From Saturnia japonica (taxonomy: Eukaryota; Arthropoda; Insecta; Lepidoptera; Saturniidae): a stretch of DNA of 64,000 nt. The translations under genes were made by a program, and so were the position numbers. Location: positions 8,092,115 through 8,156,114 of the forward strand of contig CM065316.1 in NCBI GenBank assembly GCA_033032175.1, read 5' to 3'. The notes under the pieces are model-generated. The model saw nothing but the letters and a program-made list of their open reading frames with translations, made no database searches and was not told the origin of the DNA. Below, one piece after another: positions 12,701 to 27,700 of the stretch (positions are counted from its first letter, which is position 1; the number at the start of each line of letters is the position of its first letter).

Positions 12701-15700
12701 ATTATGATTAAGGATTTGACTCAAGGCGCTCTTAGACTATGAAAGATAATAAGTGTTTTGCATGGATTGAGAGAAAAATTAAAAGGGAATTGTGAGAAAT
12801 GAGACTCACCCGTATTTCTGTCAGTAGAGTATATGGTTAAATATAGGACAGTTAATAAAAACAAACTTTAAAAATGTTACTTTATTACAATTTTCTTTTA
12901 GACTTTAAATTTGGCCCTAGATTACTTACTAGCTTAGGAGGAGTTTATACATGTTGTATATAAATTAACGAGTGAACGATATAAACAAAATGCCGTTTAT
13001 CTTTGTATTGCAACTTGCAAGCCATTCATTTATGCAATCCACACCTATGTAACGTCAACAATGAACCGGACGCGTTGCGGACATCGGAATAATTCGTGAT
13101 GCGCAAGATGATATCAAATATCTATATGAGACAGATATAAAGATTTACGACGCGGTGGGTGTAATGTTGCAGTCAAACCAAACTATTGTGTTATTGTACA
13201 GCGGACATTTAGTTCCGGTCGATTTGAGGTTTTGATGACAGCAAGTAGTTACACAGAATTGTGAATAAAGAATGCTATTATGAAAGACACTTCTATATTT
13301 ATTTTGTTTAAATTATATCTCTGGCACAGTTATTGTGCTTACAAAATATGTTGTTAAAAGTTTTAATTCTCAGGCTAATCCACAAAGAGTTTTAGATTTT
13401 TGCTTGAAATTATAATAGTGAAAATTAAAAGTCGCGCTAGTCGAGTCGTTTTTGATTGGCGGAATATCGATTCGATGTCCGTAGGTTCGTATGCATGTAC
13501 CAACAAATTTTTCGGAATACGCGAATTTAAATTGGTAACATTATCGAATGACGGTAAAGGAAAACATTATGAGGAAACCTAAACGCTTGAAAAATGTTCT
13601 TAGTTAAATGTTGTACCTACCACTCTGATGTGGGAAAATATAAACTATGGATTTTTCGGCGTTTGAAATCGCCAAAACATTGTTGCTGGCGTAGTGATTA
13701 AGCCCGTGCCTTCTCTGGGTAAGAGGCATCATTGCTGTGCAGCGGGGAAACTTACAGGATGGTATGATTATTAAAATAAAAAGTAACTAAAGTAAAGTGG
13801 TATTCAAATTTTATTTTGTCATATTTAACAGTTAATTAGATAGATTTTTGGTAAGGATTTTTAGGAGCAACAATGATGAAAGCATGATCGAGAAAGATAA
13901 CAAAGAATTTGATTATTTTTCGATATTATGAATTATTTTAGTGATTGAAAATTACATTCAAATATTATTTAATATAGTAATCTTACGTTACTTTAAAGTT
14001 ATCTAGTGATATTTTAAAGCTTAAAATTAAAACGATATGTTCTAGTTTTTCCTTATCTATACTTTTTTCTTTTTGTTTGGTTAGCCAACAGTTGTACAAT
14101 ATTTCTATATTGCTAACATAAAAACATATGTTAGTGAACCCACAACATAAATAAATTCCATTTCATTTCCTTAATAACATACACTTTTTAAGATTTCCTT
14201 TCATCGCGCCGTAAATCTCTTGATCTCACAACCGTACGTGACAGCAGGGTAAAAATGCCAATTGCGGACACGTCATTACGAACCACGAACCACAGAGCCG
14301 CGCAACTCAATCGCTGACCATGCTGCTTCCAGCCCACTGACCATAGTATTCTTTGATGCCTTTTACAACACAATGATAATAATGGGAAACTAACAGCAAA
14401 ATGTTTTTTATATACTATACTAATTTAAGAGAACGTTGCTATCATTGATTCAATACTATTATGTAGAAACTAGTACTAGAGACGGCATCATACCTTCATT
14501 ATTTGTATTGTAATACGTTATAGAGTTCATAAATAATAGAAAATAGGAATGAAAAGAAGAACATTTTGCATCATCCCATCTGATTACGTAGTTATAATCT
14601 CAAAGTTGAAATACCTCCAATCGGCTTGTACTACGAATTTACTATGAAATAGCTTTTCTAGTACGTTAGTATGTTACAATTAAATCGTTTAACCGGCTGG
14701 TTTTACTCATTAAATAAACGATTCCATATTTTTAATATATTCAGATTCAAGACTCAAAATTATTTTATTTTGTATATTTTTCTTAATTTATTTCACAAGC
14801 ATATTTTTGTTAATTTAATTAAATATAAAAAAAGGAAAATATTTTCTATGTTATAACTCAAATTGTAGCTTCGTTTAACTAATCATTATTTGAAGTTCGT
14901 TTTATTAGTATAGCAACCTACCTCAATAATTTCTCAGAATTTCTATATATAAATAAAGGGTGCTACGATAACAATATGAAACAACCGTTTTCGAAAAACG
15001 TCAATATCTTAATAAAATCTTCCCAAAAGTATCCGGGTAATCAAAGTTTTTTTTATGGGAACATCCCGTGTCAAAGTGCAATAAAAGGTTGCGTATAAGT
15101 AAACCCTAATTTTGGTTGCGGCGTGACCCCCGTCAACAATTTTTTTTCTATAAATTTAAAGTTTTTGTTAAAAACTTGAAAGTAACGGTAAAGATGTCAC
15201 CGTATTCACACTTTTTAGTGAAAACTTGATTGGCAAGCTTTTTTAACAAATAAAATAGTTGTGAAATCTCTTCAAAGGCATCTCTCTTCCTTTTCAATAC
15301 GACATTTACTAATAAAAGTTCTTTTATTTGGTAACCACTCGACAAAAATGGCCAATAAATTTCTCACAGGTTTTAAAATCATTTGTACCTACCGTATCGC
15401 ATCACAAGGGTTTAAATTTATAGGATAACTTAATTAATATTTATTTGATTTCTGTATAATTGAGGACGATCACCATATTTTACTCATGATACTGTTTATT
15501 TAATTTATCCTGAGAGCAACAGTTGTAAATAAAATATGTTAATTTAAGAGATATACCAGTTAGTAACAAAAGGGATCATCTCGTAACAAAAATGTCAATC
15601 ATTTTATGAATTCATTGATATTTATATATTATTTCATAGGGTGCATCTGTTAAAATTTTTACGAAATGGAAATTCACTAATCATGATTGCAAATGCAAAT

Positions 15701-18700
15701 TGGAAAAAAAGAATGTTACATCGATAATGTTCGACTTGTAATTGACAAAGGGAGCAGTTTATGAATGATTTATTCTGTTGATTTTTCATTTGGGAAGCGT
15801 TGGTGTGTAATTATGTATGTTTATTTAACAAGCTGCGTTTGGAACCATATCGATATTCATTATGAGTAACATAGTAGTTTATTTAGTCATGGTTTTTAGA
15901 AGAGACGTTTTGAAAAAAAACTCAGTTTCATTTTAAAAAAAATTGCAACGTAAAATTCAAATGTAAATTTCAGATCAAATTTTTTTTTATTGTAGCTCGG
16001 CAAATTGACGGCGCTTTCCCTTAGGGTAAGCATAGTACAATACAAACACAACGGCTACCACCGAGAGATCGAAATCCATCGGCGGTTACCGCTGTCATAC
16101 CGGCCTATATAAATGTCTTTTTATTGGCTGGGTTATAGTTCCACAGTTCGATAGTACGATAAAGATAAGACAGTGAACTTTTTAGTTCGTGCCGAGATGG
16201 AGGAGTTTACCGTAAAACTTTGAAACAGTTGCGCGTTGTTGATATACTCTCACAAAAAAACCGCCTGGAAAAACCGTACACTCATATTTTTAAACCTCTA
16301 TAGAATAAATATTTGTGAATTGTAAGTAATTAACTAACGATGATATTATACACGGAATATATTTTTAAATTTATAATCATAATTGTAGTCAAGTAAAATG
16401 GATGTATTAATCTTAGGAATGTGATTGTAAAACTCAAATGTAGAATTTTTTTTTCTGTATTTGCTTACAGTAAAAGTTGATTTTTTATTTTAATTAAAGT
16501 TTGATTATTATTTTATTAATATTGAGTATGGATATATCTGTCATAATGTAATAATATATGTGATAGCTAACATCACTTTAACGTGGATTTTTTACCTAAC
16601 TGCAAAAAAGGAGGGCTATGTTTTTCAAGCGTATGTACGAGTATGTATGTATGTGTATTTCTTTCGTACACTCTGTAATCTAAATGGATTGATGAATTTT
16701 AGTATACGAGGTGTCGTTATATTCGTCTTAACCCTTTAGCTCCCTTACATAATAAAAATAAACGTGAAATTGGTATATATGCCATCCACGGGATTAGAAG
16801 TATTTTTGAGAGTGACATAGTAGGCTATATAATATTTAAGTATGACGTCTGATATTAAATTAAAAAGTACAAATAGAAAAAAAAATGTTATGTTAGTTTA
16901 GATTAGTCCGATTTTTTTTTATCTGACTGTAACTGTTAGCCACAGGGGACCTGGAACCTCAGACGGCTTTTACAGCTTCACCGGGCTTGACCAAATAATT
17001 AACGACAGCTACCTTTGTAACGAGTTATAATAATACAGAAGCATTAATGTTTAGCTAATGTATCACGCAGTAGGAACGAATCCGTTGCATTACTGTCAAA
17101 ATATCTGTCATATTCGTGTGACATCCTTTCAGTTCAGGTCACCCCCTTCGACACAGGATTAGCGAAACGTGCGGCCCCATTACATCTTCATTACGGTAGG
17201 CGGCTGACATACCCCATTCATTGTTACATTTGTGATAATAACAATAAAAAGTATTTTTTGTTATTATATTTATTGCCACCGTTGATAATATTTATACGAT
17301 ATGCGCATGATCTCCGTTTACAAAGAGCGCGCAGATGGGTCAATGCATGGGATGTTGTGTCGAGGTGTTGTCATACTGACGGACAAATTAAATGGGTAAT
17401 AATTTTATTTGATGAATAAAAATAAAAATATGTTTTGTTTATGGTTTTTAAAAGAGTTTCAATAATAAAATTGATTCTACGGATTAATTTTTATAATTTT
17501 TCAAGTTATAAATCTTTTGGTGCCTTTAGCAGAGAGTAAAATTGAGAGCTGGGCGCGCATCCTGTGACGGAAGTGCTACATAATAAAGTTATCCATCAAA
17601 TTAAAATAGTGATTAGTTATACATAGTGAAATTATTTTTACACAGTTAAATAATGTCGTTGGCACACGGGTTACATGTTTTACAGTTTTTTTTTTGTTGA
17701 TTCTACGAAGTATTTCTTATGTGCGTGTAAGTAAGGATACTTTTTTTTTTGCTTTATTTTACATTTCTGATTAATAGGTATATCAATAGGTAGGTACCTA
17801 TATGTGGTACACTTAATTGAACAATAAATAGTGCATTTCCATTAGTAGATAGCAGTACTTACTTTAATTTAGTATTTCGTTGCCTAAAAGATTTTAAGGC
17901 TCTGTTCACACAAAACGATAAATTGTTGATGTTTTTCTTTTGTTTGTAGTAGTTATAGCTTTCTTGATTGTATTTGCTTTCTACCGGGTGCTCAAGTTGC
18001 GGTGCCAAGTTTGCGAACAAAAATATACTAAAAATATTTTCATTTTGTTCCTCGTATAAAAGTTCCAATACTTTGTCCTAAAGTGTAAACTATTGTCATT
18101 CTCAAAGCTTTAAGTTGTATCAAAACAGATAGCGATTGTCATTTGACACCTGGTCTATCTGACACCAGCATATCACCAAATTTATTCTCTATATGTTTTC
18201 TATAGGAATCAGATTTTGTGCTATCAAATACAATATCAAGTACATTAAGTATACAAGAAAATTATTTCCATACCTACAATTGTCCATAATTGATCGAATC
18301 CTTTATGTATAATATTAGTAAGTTACGACCACAGAGTGCATCTGTTGTCTATTTAGTGTTTTGTAAAAAGCTGAAATAAAACATTCCAATGTTAAAAATA
18401 TTTTTTTTATATGATTAGAAAAATAAAATTCAAAAACTTTACTTCTTAAGTATAATTAATAATAAGAAGTAACTTATGAAATACTAAGTTAACTAGAACA
18501 AGGTTATTTAAAACATAAATAAATATAAGTAGGTAGGACTAGGTATATAAATTTACGTTCGTATGAAGTTTGATCATCAATAAATCACCCAAGAAGTGGC
18601 ATCTAAAACACATCACTGCAGAAGTATTGACTAGGGCTTGTACCCTCACGGTTCGTAAACATTATTATTAACAAGACACTTATCAGTTAATCTTACACGT

Positions 18701-21700
18701 ATACAATAGACGCTAATCCCGAGGCGTGATAGAAATTTATCTTCGCAATAGCGTCATTGTCATCCATCTCTCAGTTCCCCTCGACCATTTCCAGAATATC
18801 TGTAATGCGCAATGAATTTATTATGTGAAATTTTACAGATATAATTGATTTTCTTCAATTTTTACCTAATCATGACATATATACTAAGATTAATTGATTT
18901 TATGTTATATTAGCAAACATCCGCGATTTTATACAGGTTAAAAAATTTATGAAAACTTATTAGAAAAATATAGCCTATGTCACTCAAAGAGACGAGGCTT
19001 TCTCATGCGAAAGAATTTTCAGAATCAGTTCAGTAGTTCCAGAGTAATATTACCTTTTACAAACAAATAAACTTTATTTTTTTATAATATTACTAGCTGA
19101 CTCGCGCAACTTCATCTGCGTCATATAAGAGAGAGAGAAAGGGTTATAGAGAGTCGGTTGTAGGCTCTGTATTAAAGGTACCGCCTGCCTCCTACATTAT
19201 TCTACTTAATAAAAATGCGCTCGCGATACTTGATCATTATTTTGCTGCCGAGTTATTTTAAAACTGTTATATCTCCTAAGATATTAATTTAAATCAATTA
19301 CTGTAAAGGGCAATTTTGTTCAAAATTAAATACTTGTGATGAATAACGTATTTATTTCGATAAGGATTAATATCATGTATATAAAACACCTTCGCAAATA
19401 ATTCACTATTTTAGAAAAAGTTTATAACTTTTTAAGAGAATTAATCTCGTCACACATGGTTGTTACGTAACTTTAACCATTCCCGTAGCGCATGCAGTGG
19501 AAGCTCTCAAAAGGAATAAATTTTATCCCGTTTTTGCAACATTTTTCATTGATGCTCCGCTCCTATTTGTCGTGGCGTGATGTGATATAATCTATAATAC
19601 TACCTCGATAAATGGGCTATCCAAAACTAAAACATTTTCTCCATTCGAACCAATAGCTCCTGAGATTAGTGTGTTCAACCAAACAAACAAACTCCTCAGC
19701 TTTATAATATTAATATAGATTTATTAAACCAACAAGTAACAACCGTATGCAACTTCGTACTAGATAATTACAAACGGTACAAATCTAAATAGCAAAATAT
19801 AGCCTATAGCACTTAGGTTAATATAGCTCCCTAAAAACATATTGAGCAAGATTACGTCTTTATATTAAATATTAATAATACCTACATAACTATATTAATA
19901 AATCTGTAAATCTGTAAATATTTTTTCAAATTTCCCGACAGGTATAAAAACTAAAAATAATAAACAAACAATAATATCATGTTGTTTAAAAACGTGTATT
20001 CGCGTTTGTTACTACGGTAGTAAAACTCAGCTAGAATTATAATTTTAGCTTTAAATCATTATTGTAGAGGATCTTATTGCAAAGTTTGCTCACGAATCGT
20101 CTCAGTGATTTCTTGTTTGCTCCAATATTTTTCCCAACAAATTCATGTTCGCAAAACACTGCATGAGTGCACAGTGGGGCAATATTTCATCTGAGCTGGC
20201 CAGAACAATAATAGCTTGCGGAGTCGAAGCCACGGCACGTTCGAGCCACAATGTTACCCACCGCCATTATCCGGAGACCTTCCTCGACTCTCCGGACATT
20301 TAAGCAATTAGAAGAGTGGAGAGAAGGCTGGAGGAAATCGGTGTATCCACTTTCGTTGGTCGATTGTACCATCGCCAGCATCCGTGTAGACAAAATAACG
20401 AAATACCCCGAAAGCAATGCGATATAGCACCGGTTATTGGGTTAGGTTAAGTGTTGTTTACGCTGAATGTTCGACAGAAGCGAGTGTTGATGCCACTGAA
20501 GCCAGTTTATTAACTTCGAAGTTGTTTTTTTTTTTAAAGCTGCAGTATTTTATTTATAATGTATATTATTTCAGTCATTAGCACCCGTATCTATATTTTA
20601 GGTTGAGTGATCACTGTGTAATCACTGACGGGATTTTTTTGCTAAAACTTGAATTTGGCTTCGGTGTAACTTGGTTTTTTGTTTTTAATTTTTTCTGGGT
20701 TCTAATATACCTACGGAGAAACTATTCTTGTTTATAAAGTCTATCTGCTTTGTATAGGTTTGTTGTTTTAATTGAAAAATATTTTATTATTCATCGATAT
20801 CAAGTAATAATCATACTTCAGTAATTAATATAAAACTGAGTTAAACGTATTATATATTTGGAAATTATATAATCTGTTCGCTTGCTAATGTTTAAGGATG
20901 AAGTGTAGATTTAAAGTCTAATTTGAACCCTTTTTACTCATACATGTAAGAGCATTTATTATGCCCATAATTAATATATTATAGATAATATATTCATCAA
21001 GAACCAAAGAGCCCATAAAAAGTGCATATATGTGTATTCCATTATTTTAGTTGTAAATCGAATGTTAGCATCGAAAATGTACCAAAGTTTTGTATACGTA
21101 TTTTGTTTACAAAACCAAAAACAGCAGCGAATATAAAAAGTGGGTTTGAAATAACCGAATAATTCGGAATCCCAGCAATTGCTACCGTGACGAAACAGTC
21201 GGTGTCTTTGTCAGTTGACATAGCTGTTTTTTGCTCCTTGTAATCTTCTGGTTAATCCGTTTTAACACGTCCAGATGTGAGTGAGCACAGCTTAATATAA
21301 GACTCGATTTCTATGATAAATTTCACAGTAATAAAATTCGGTAAACTACATTTTAAATTAGCTAATAAAGTTAGTTTAATGTTATTCGGAAGTTCTTAGT
21401 CATTTAATCAATAAGCCGTTAAAACTTAATTATTAATAACAATTCAATAATTAGGATTAATTTCGCTTCTTATAATATCGTTACAAGTAGGTATTTTTAA
21501 TATTACGTAAAGCTGTGTATAACGTAACAATCTAAACATAATGTATGCAAGGTAATAGGGACTAGGTCGTGATCAACATTCACATGGTGACAAACCCGTC
21601 ATATTGACACACGTTTGGTTTATCGCGTTTCGGGATCACCTAATGTATATCCAGCTACCAAGAGGCTTGCAGGCCGGTATGAAAGTGTTGAATGACGACA

Positions 21701-24700
21701 GAGTGCGGATCTCTAGGTGGTCGCTTTTATATTGGATTGTACTGTACTTATCATCAAGCACAATGCCGTTACTTTGCTGTATTACTATAAAATTTATATT
21801 ATAGCGATGTTTTAAAATATTATTATTATAAATATTATTTATTATTTTATGATATAACTAGCTGTAGACAACAGAAGAATGCGTAGTGCTTATAAAAACC
21901 TTAGTCGTTCACAAATTCAATAATTTATTACTGAATGAAGATATCGTAAACAGACAAAAAATTAATCATAATCTATCTAGTACTTTTACGTGATGCGCGC
22001 ACAACGGAAAACCTCAAACATTTTATTTATATAGAAATGGCAAAAGGCATGTAATCCACCAGAAGTTAAGTGGTCACAAATGGAGCGCAGTTCTGAGGCC
22101 AGATATAATAGGTCAGTAATCTTGTGATGTCACTTGTCAACCACACCATTCCGAGTGGAACACAGCAGTGCGATCACTCCTGTTTTGCGGCAGGAATAAC
22201 AACAACATTTGCATTTAAAACTTGCATACGTTCTCTACGTTTTATAATAATGTGTTTTAATTAATTGACTGTTTACCTATAGGTAGTATGAGGTAAAGCG
22301 TGGTTAGATTTTGATTGGTTTTTTATCTCATTTAAGATTACAGTGTATAGGTTATATCTAACGATATTTTATTGAGCCCAACTAAATTGTAAACCAAAGT
22401 ATTCATAATAGGAAGCTATGTTATTGTACACCGTTTACCGATCAATGAACAAACGATAGCCATTCTTTGTCAACGATCAATGGGGTGCTTTTGATAATAG
22501 ATCAATGGGATATCACACCCACTATGTTCACCACCCGTCCGATATAAAATTGATAGTTTTTATTTACTGTTGTATAAGGTTCAAAATCGTTCAAAATATC
22601 ATTGAGTAATAGTATAATCAAATACGTTTTCTCATTTTTTGCGCAATGATAACACCAGTCCGTGAATATTCTGTCGTGTTCGGTATTAGTAAGTTTTGTC
22701 TTCGTTTTAATGGTCGAAACGTGACCGTATAAGGTGCTCTCAATTTCTCAATAATTTGTTCTGGCTAATGTGACAAAAATTTGTGGGTTTCCATTGAAAG
22801 TTCACGGTTAATTTATGGAGGAGGTGAATTATGACGTCGGTGGATGGATATGTTCGTTCATCGAGTAATCTTTGATTAATTATTCAGGCAGTGTATTCCA
22901 TATCTTTAATAGAATCAAACATAATGATGAAACTATAGCATGGTGGTAGAGCATTTTCTATACCCACCTAACCAGGTGCAAACCAACTAGCAACCAACCA
23001 ACACAACTAGCTAACCAGCTACCACACTCATGTTGAAAATCTGTAGCACCTTATAGATTTATTCTAACAGCTGCATTTGTTAGTCAGTTGCCCCACTAGG
23101 CTTATCGTATTACCATCTTACCACATCGTCACTTAACATCATGAGAGACTGTGGTTACATTAGAATATAGCATAAATTAGCCAACAAATAATTAAAAAAT
23201 AATAGTACGAGAGACCTCGTGGCGCAGTGGTGGTAAACGCCACTTTTGAGCTGAGAGGCCGCGGGTTCGATCCCCGCCCATGACTGACTTTGTGTGATGA
23301 GCATAAATGTCAGTTGTGTGTGTCTGTGTGTTAATATCTATATATGTATGTATATCATCTGGTTTAGTTACTATATTACAAGCTTTGCTTAGTTTGGAAT
23401 TAAATGGCCGTGTGTGAAATTGTGTGTCCTCATATTAGCATTTAGAAAAACATTTTGGTGAACTATTATATTATATTTTATCGCTCTTATAATACTAATC
23501 CAATTATTAAAAGAGGTAATTTTTTTTTGTCCAATCTTTTTATAATCATTTTTTATTAATACACTTACATACTTAATAGGTATACATATTTTTACAAGCT
23601 GCTGCCGGCCCGGTTCTCCGGTTGTTTTCTTTTCTATATCGGTAAAAAAGTATGTAGTACACTTTAATTCCTTGACATAATGTAACGTTTTTACCGTTTC
23701 AGAGTTCTTAAAAAACAAACATTTTAACATTCACATAAATATTTATAATATAAATGAAGTAACTAAGTAAACTTATTGAACATTTTAAAACATTATTTGA
23801 ATTAGGTACCTAACTTATTAATGATGCTTCAAAAATATTAGATATATGACAAAAGGTATATTTCCAATGTTAAAATATACAAAAGTTAAATACATCCTGT
23901 ATTTATAGGTATAAAAGTGAATAAAAATGTGGTTCTTCCATGGATAACACGGACCGGAAGAAATGCTTTTCCTTTACCGATAAAGCAGACAAGTAGAGGA
24001 AACATTGAAACGTGAACAAAATGTATGGAGGAAATTAGAATAATCAAGTAGGGATCAGTGTTTTCCGCAGTTTTTTAATGAATGTTTTTTTTTTCAATTT
24101 ACCGCAGAGACTTTCTGGTACCGTAATTCGATTTTGTTAATTTAAATTGATAGTTATTTGTTTTATTTTTATTTTGAAGTGAAAACTTCTTTAGTATCGT
24201 TGTGATTTGAAAGTCGATGAAACCAAAAAGCGAAAGCGACAGTAAAAAGAGATAGGAACATAAATTCATATGATTTAACGTGGGAGAAAATGAGATAGGA
24301 AAGTAGGCAAAGGTAAAATGGTACAAAAATGGTTCGTTGCCACGTAATAATTAATTTTATTACCTCACCAAAAAAGCACGAAACAAAATCTTTTTAGACA
24401 ACCGTTATGACATTCTGTTATTGATTGATATTGTGTTAGGTTACCATGGATATTTCAAATGTGCATTAATTGAAAATGATATTGTGAATAATGATTGTGA
24501 GTACTTGTATGTACATTTTCATAAACATGAAATTAGTGTGTATTTGATCATTTTCTGAATTAAAAAAAAAAACATAGAATTGAAGGTTTCACTTCTACCA
24601 CGTGTGAATTGCACATATATATTTTTTTAAAATAATAAATACGTAAACTACAAAGAATGGATGTAAGTCTCTATGGATTAGGCAGTTTTTAGACTTTGAA

Positions 24701-27700
24701 CTGAAATGAAGCGTTATGACAGGTAAAAACCACTCTCTTCACAACTTTCAATAGAAGTTTTCCAATAAACAGTCAAGTTTTACATAACATTCAGAACATA
24801 TTCATTATGTAGACATACCTAAGTATAATATTAACGTGTACCAATTCAGCGCAGGCGTGCAGTACATAACCGCTCACACAAATTGTTATCTTGTGAAACG
24901 AGACGTGTGATGCAGGCAACGACGCGTGGTCGCCGCTACCACCGCGCTGCGCTGGAACGCTCTTCAGGCGGATAGGGATGTACCGTGACATTTTTCTATT
25001 TCTCGATATCGATGAAAATGTCAATTATACGATTGGTATCAAAACGTCATTATCGACTTTAACATATAGAAAAAAAAATTTGAGATTGATATTAATTATA
25101 TACTAACTGATTTCTCACAACAGTATTTTTTATAGGACCAGTCATTGTTAGTCGCTTTTTAATTACCGTAATAATAATTTTATGTTTGGCCTTACTGCAT
25201 AGTATGGACAGTGAATTTTATATACCCCACATTTATATAGTCTTTGGCGATATTCAAATAGGTAGTTAATATTTCTTTCAATTGATCCAATGAATATAAA
25301 CATTAATTAAAATTAACGTTACAGTGAGATCGGGCTATGATAAAAAAATTCTAAAATATTAATGGGTTTTAATTTCTCTACCGACTGATCACTAATTTTC
25401 GATACTCTTAAATATATAAAACAATATAAGATTTCAGCATAGTTTTAATATGCAAGTCCTTTGGGGAAAAATGTTAAAAAACTTAGACGGGTTATCAATA
25501 GTTACATTTTAAAGTTACTTTATAAATATTTTTACTTTAAATTTTTGTGTAGGTACCCATTACTGGTGTTGATAATTTTTGGTTATATTTGATTAGATTA
25601 AAGGTAGTTGAAATCTAGTTGTTGCTTGTTAATTTTTTTAAATGTTTTTCATAAAATAACGCGATGTCATGTAACATCACTAAAATTTATGAAATGTAAT
25701 TTTCCAACGGCAACGACTCACGAACATTTGTAGCGTTTGCCCGAGTATTCTGGGAAATTGCGATTTGTGGGCGGTGCGCAAAACGAGATTCTACCCGCAC
25801 TCTGCTTAAATTGCAAGTGAGGTTTTATAATAAACCGCTACGTAGTCCTGCTTTTCAACAAATTAAAATTGTGCTTTTAAATGCGAATATTATATGAGTG
25901 CAGTGCGCGTATCGCGTAGTACCTGAACATTATATAAGCCAATAGGCCAACGAGTAAAATATAACGAGCTTATCAATAAAAATAAATAATGGGTGGATAT
26001 TTTTTCATTCATAATTTTATAAATATTATATATAAAACTTTTTTTAGCATAGTCGAAATCTAAGTTTATTGTACATGCATTATAAACATATAATACGACT
26101 TAAAAGAACATATACATTATTTATTGGAACGATTATCTAAATACTTTATAATAATGGAAGTATATGTATGTAAGTACCTAGTTTTTATAGTAGTGAATGG
26201 GTGTTATATCGGATGAAAATAATAGATGAACTTGATTAATTGCGGTATAAAAAAGAAAACTGTTTCTATAGAAGCAACAAAAAATAATTCCTTATTATAA
26301 TTCAGTGTACCCGCATGGTAGGTAGGGATATTTATTATTGCCATAGTTTTTTATTATAACTAATAATGGTAGTAGGTATTCCGTCTACCTGAATTTACTG
26401 CAGTTATAAGTATTTTCTTAATCACCGAACAAGCCTGATCTCTTCTAGGAGGTCACTCAAAGGTAGGTTAAGTTTACTTAAAGTTTGGAATAAGTTGTTC
26501 AAGACTGCGTGATGCCCAAAGGCAGGAAGGACCACAGCAGTACCTACAAGCACAACTGTTTTACAACAGCACAAGTTATTATCGCGTATCCTTATTATCC
26601 GTTACTAAACGCTGCATATCAGCTTATATTATAACATAGTCTTTAAATTCAATCTAATAAGATCCGCATTCGCAGTAGGATACACAAAAAAATGTTTTTT
26701 TTAAATTATGTTTTAGGTTCATATTTTCTAAAACTTGCTTATGAATTTTAAAACATGGAGAGATATATTATACGCAGGTTGGCAGGACAGCGACGACCGG
26801 TGATCATCTACAGGGCTTTCGTCTAGACATAGTGCCTTACTTTGTCGTGGTACTATAAAAAAACTTAGTTATCCGTGTCGTTTATATCTTTATCAATTAC
26901 CGATCATATTTCATTGTAGGGCGTAGACCCTACTGACAAGTACGTTGGTAACAAGTGTCCTGGCAATTCGCATCCTTGACCGGCGCCGTTCATCGATGAC
27001 TGATGGCGAACACATGCCGGCGGCATTCGCTAACTCATCGCGTGCCTATTTTGTAGGGCTGACACCTTTAACAGTTTCAATAATAATAATAATTTTCTTG
27101 TTATACTTTAATTCCAAACTATAATATAAAAATATACTTACGGTTTTTTTAAGCGGCACTTCAAAATAAATATTTTTTAAACAACATATTATTAGATATA
27201 TAAATTAATTTTTTATTAAGTAGTAATGTTTAATATTTATTAAAGAAAATCCTCTGCAAGGGGCATGTACCTAAAATTACGTTAAGTTACTGATAATTCT
27301 TAAGTTGTATTGTGATTTATTTGTAAAAGTTATAAGTAGGTATAACAGGTGAAATAGTCACATATGGTGGCTAAGTAAGCTTAAAATAATTTAAAAAAAA
27401 ACTTTTTTTAATACCGTGCCTGGTTTCTTTGCGCAGATGATGTTAATTTAATAGCAATAAAATAGACAGTTTTCATTGATATGTGCACACAACATTTTTG
27501 AAGAATGGAGATTAATTAAATTACCTACAAAAGACATAGGCGTAATTGTAATTAAAGTTATAAATAAGTATGCTATTTGTTACATATGGATGTAGCTAAT
27601 TTATGTAAGTTATTCTTAAAACAAGATACATACAGTTTACGACAAAATAATCAAATCGGTTTACAGATTTAATCACTTTGAAAACCCTGTTTTGTTAAGA

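Noticed and set aside
14188..14373. 61-codon minus-strand ORF
   Set aside because: Balanced-composition stretch without splice sites or recognisable domain; not called as a gene.
23211..23290. tRNA gene
   Set aside because: Has A- and B-box-like sequences but no foldable acceptor stem, and the same sequence with its non-tRNA tail recurs at 5638-5858; it is a SINE head.
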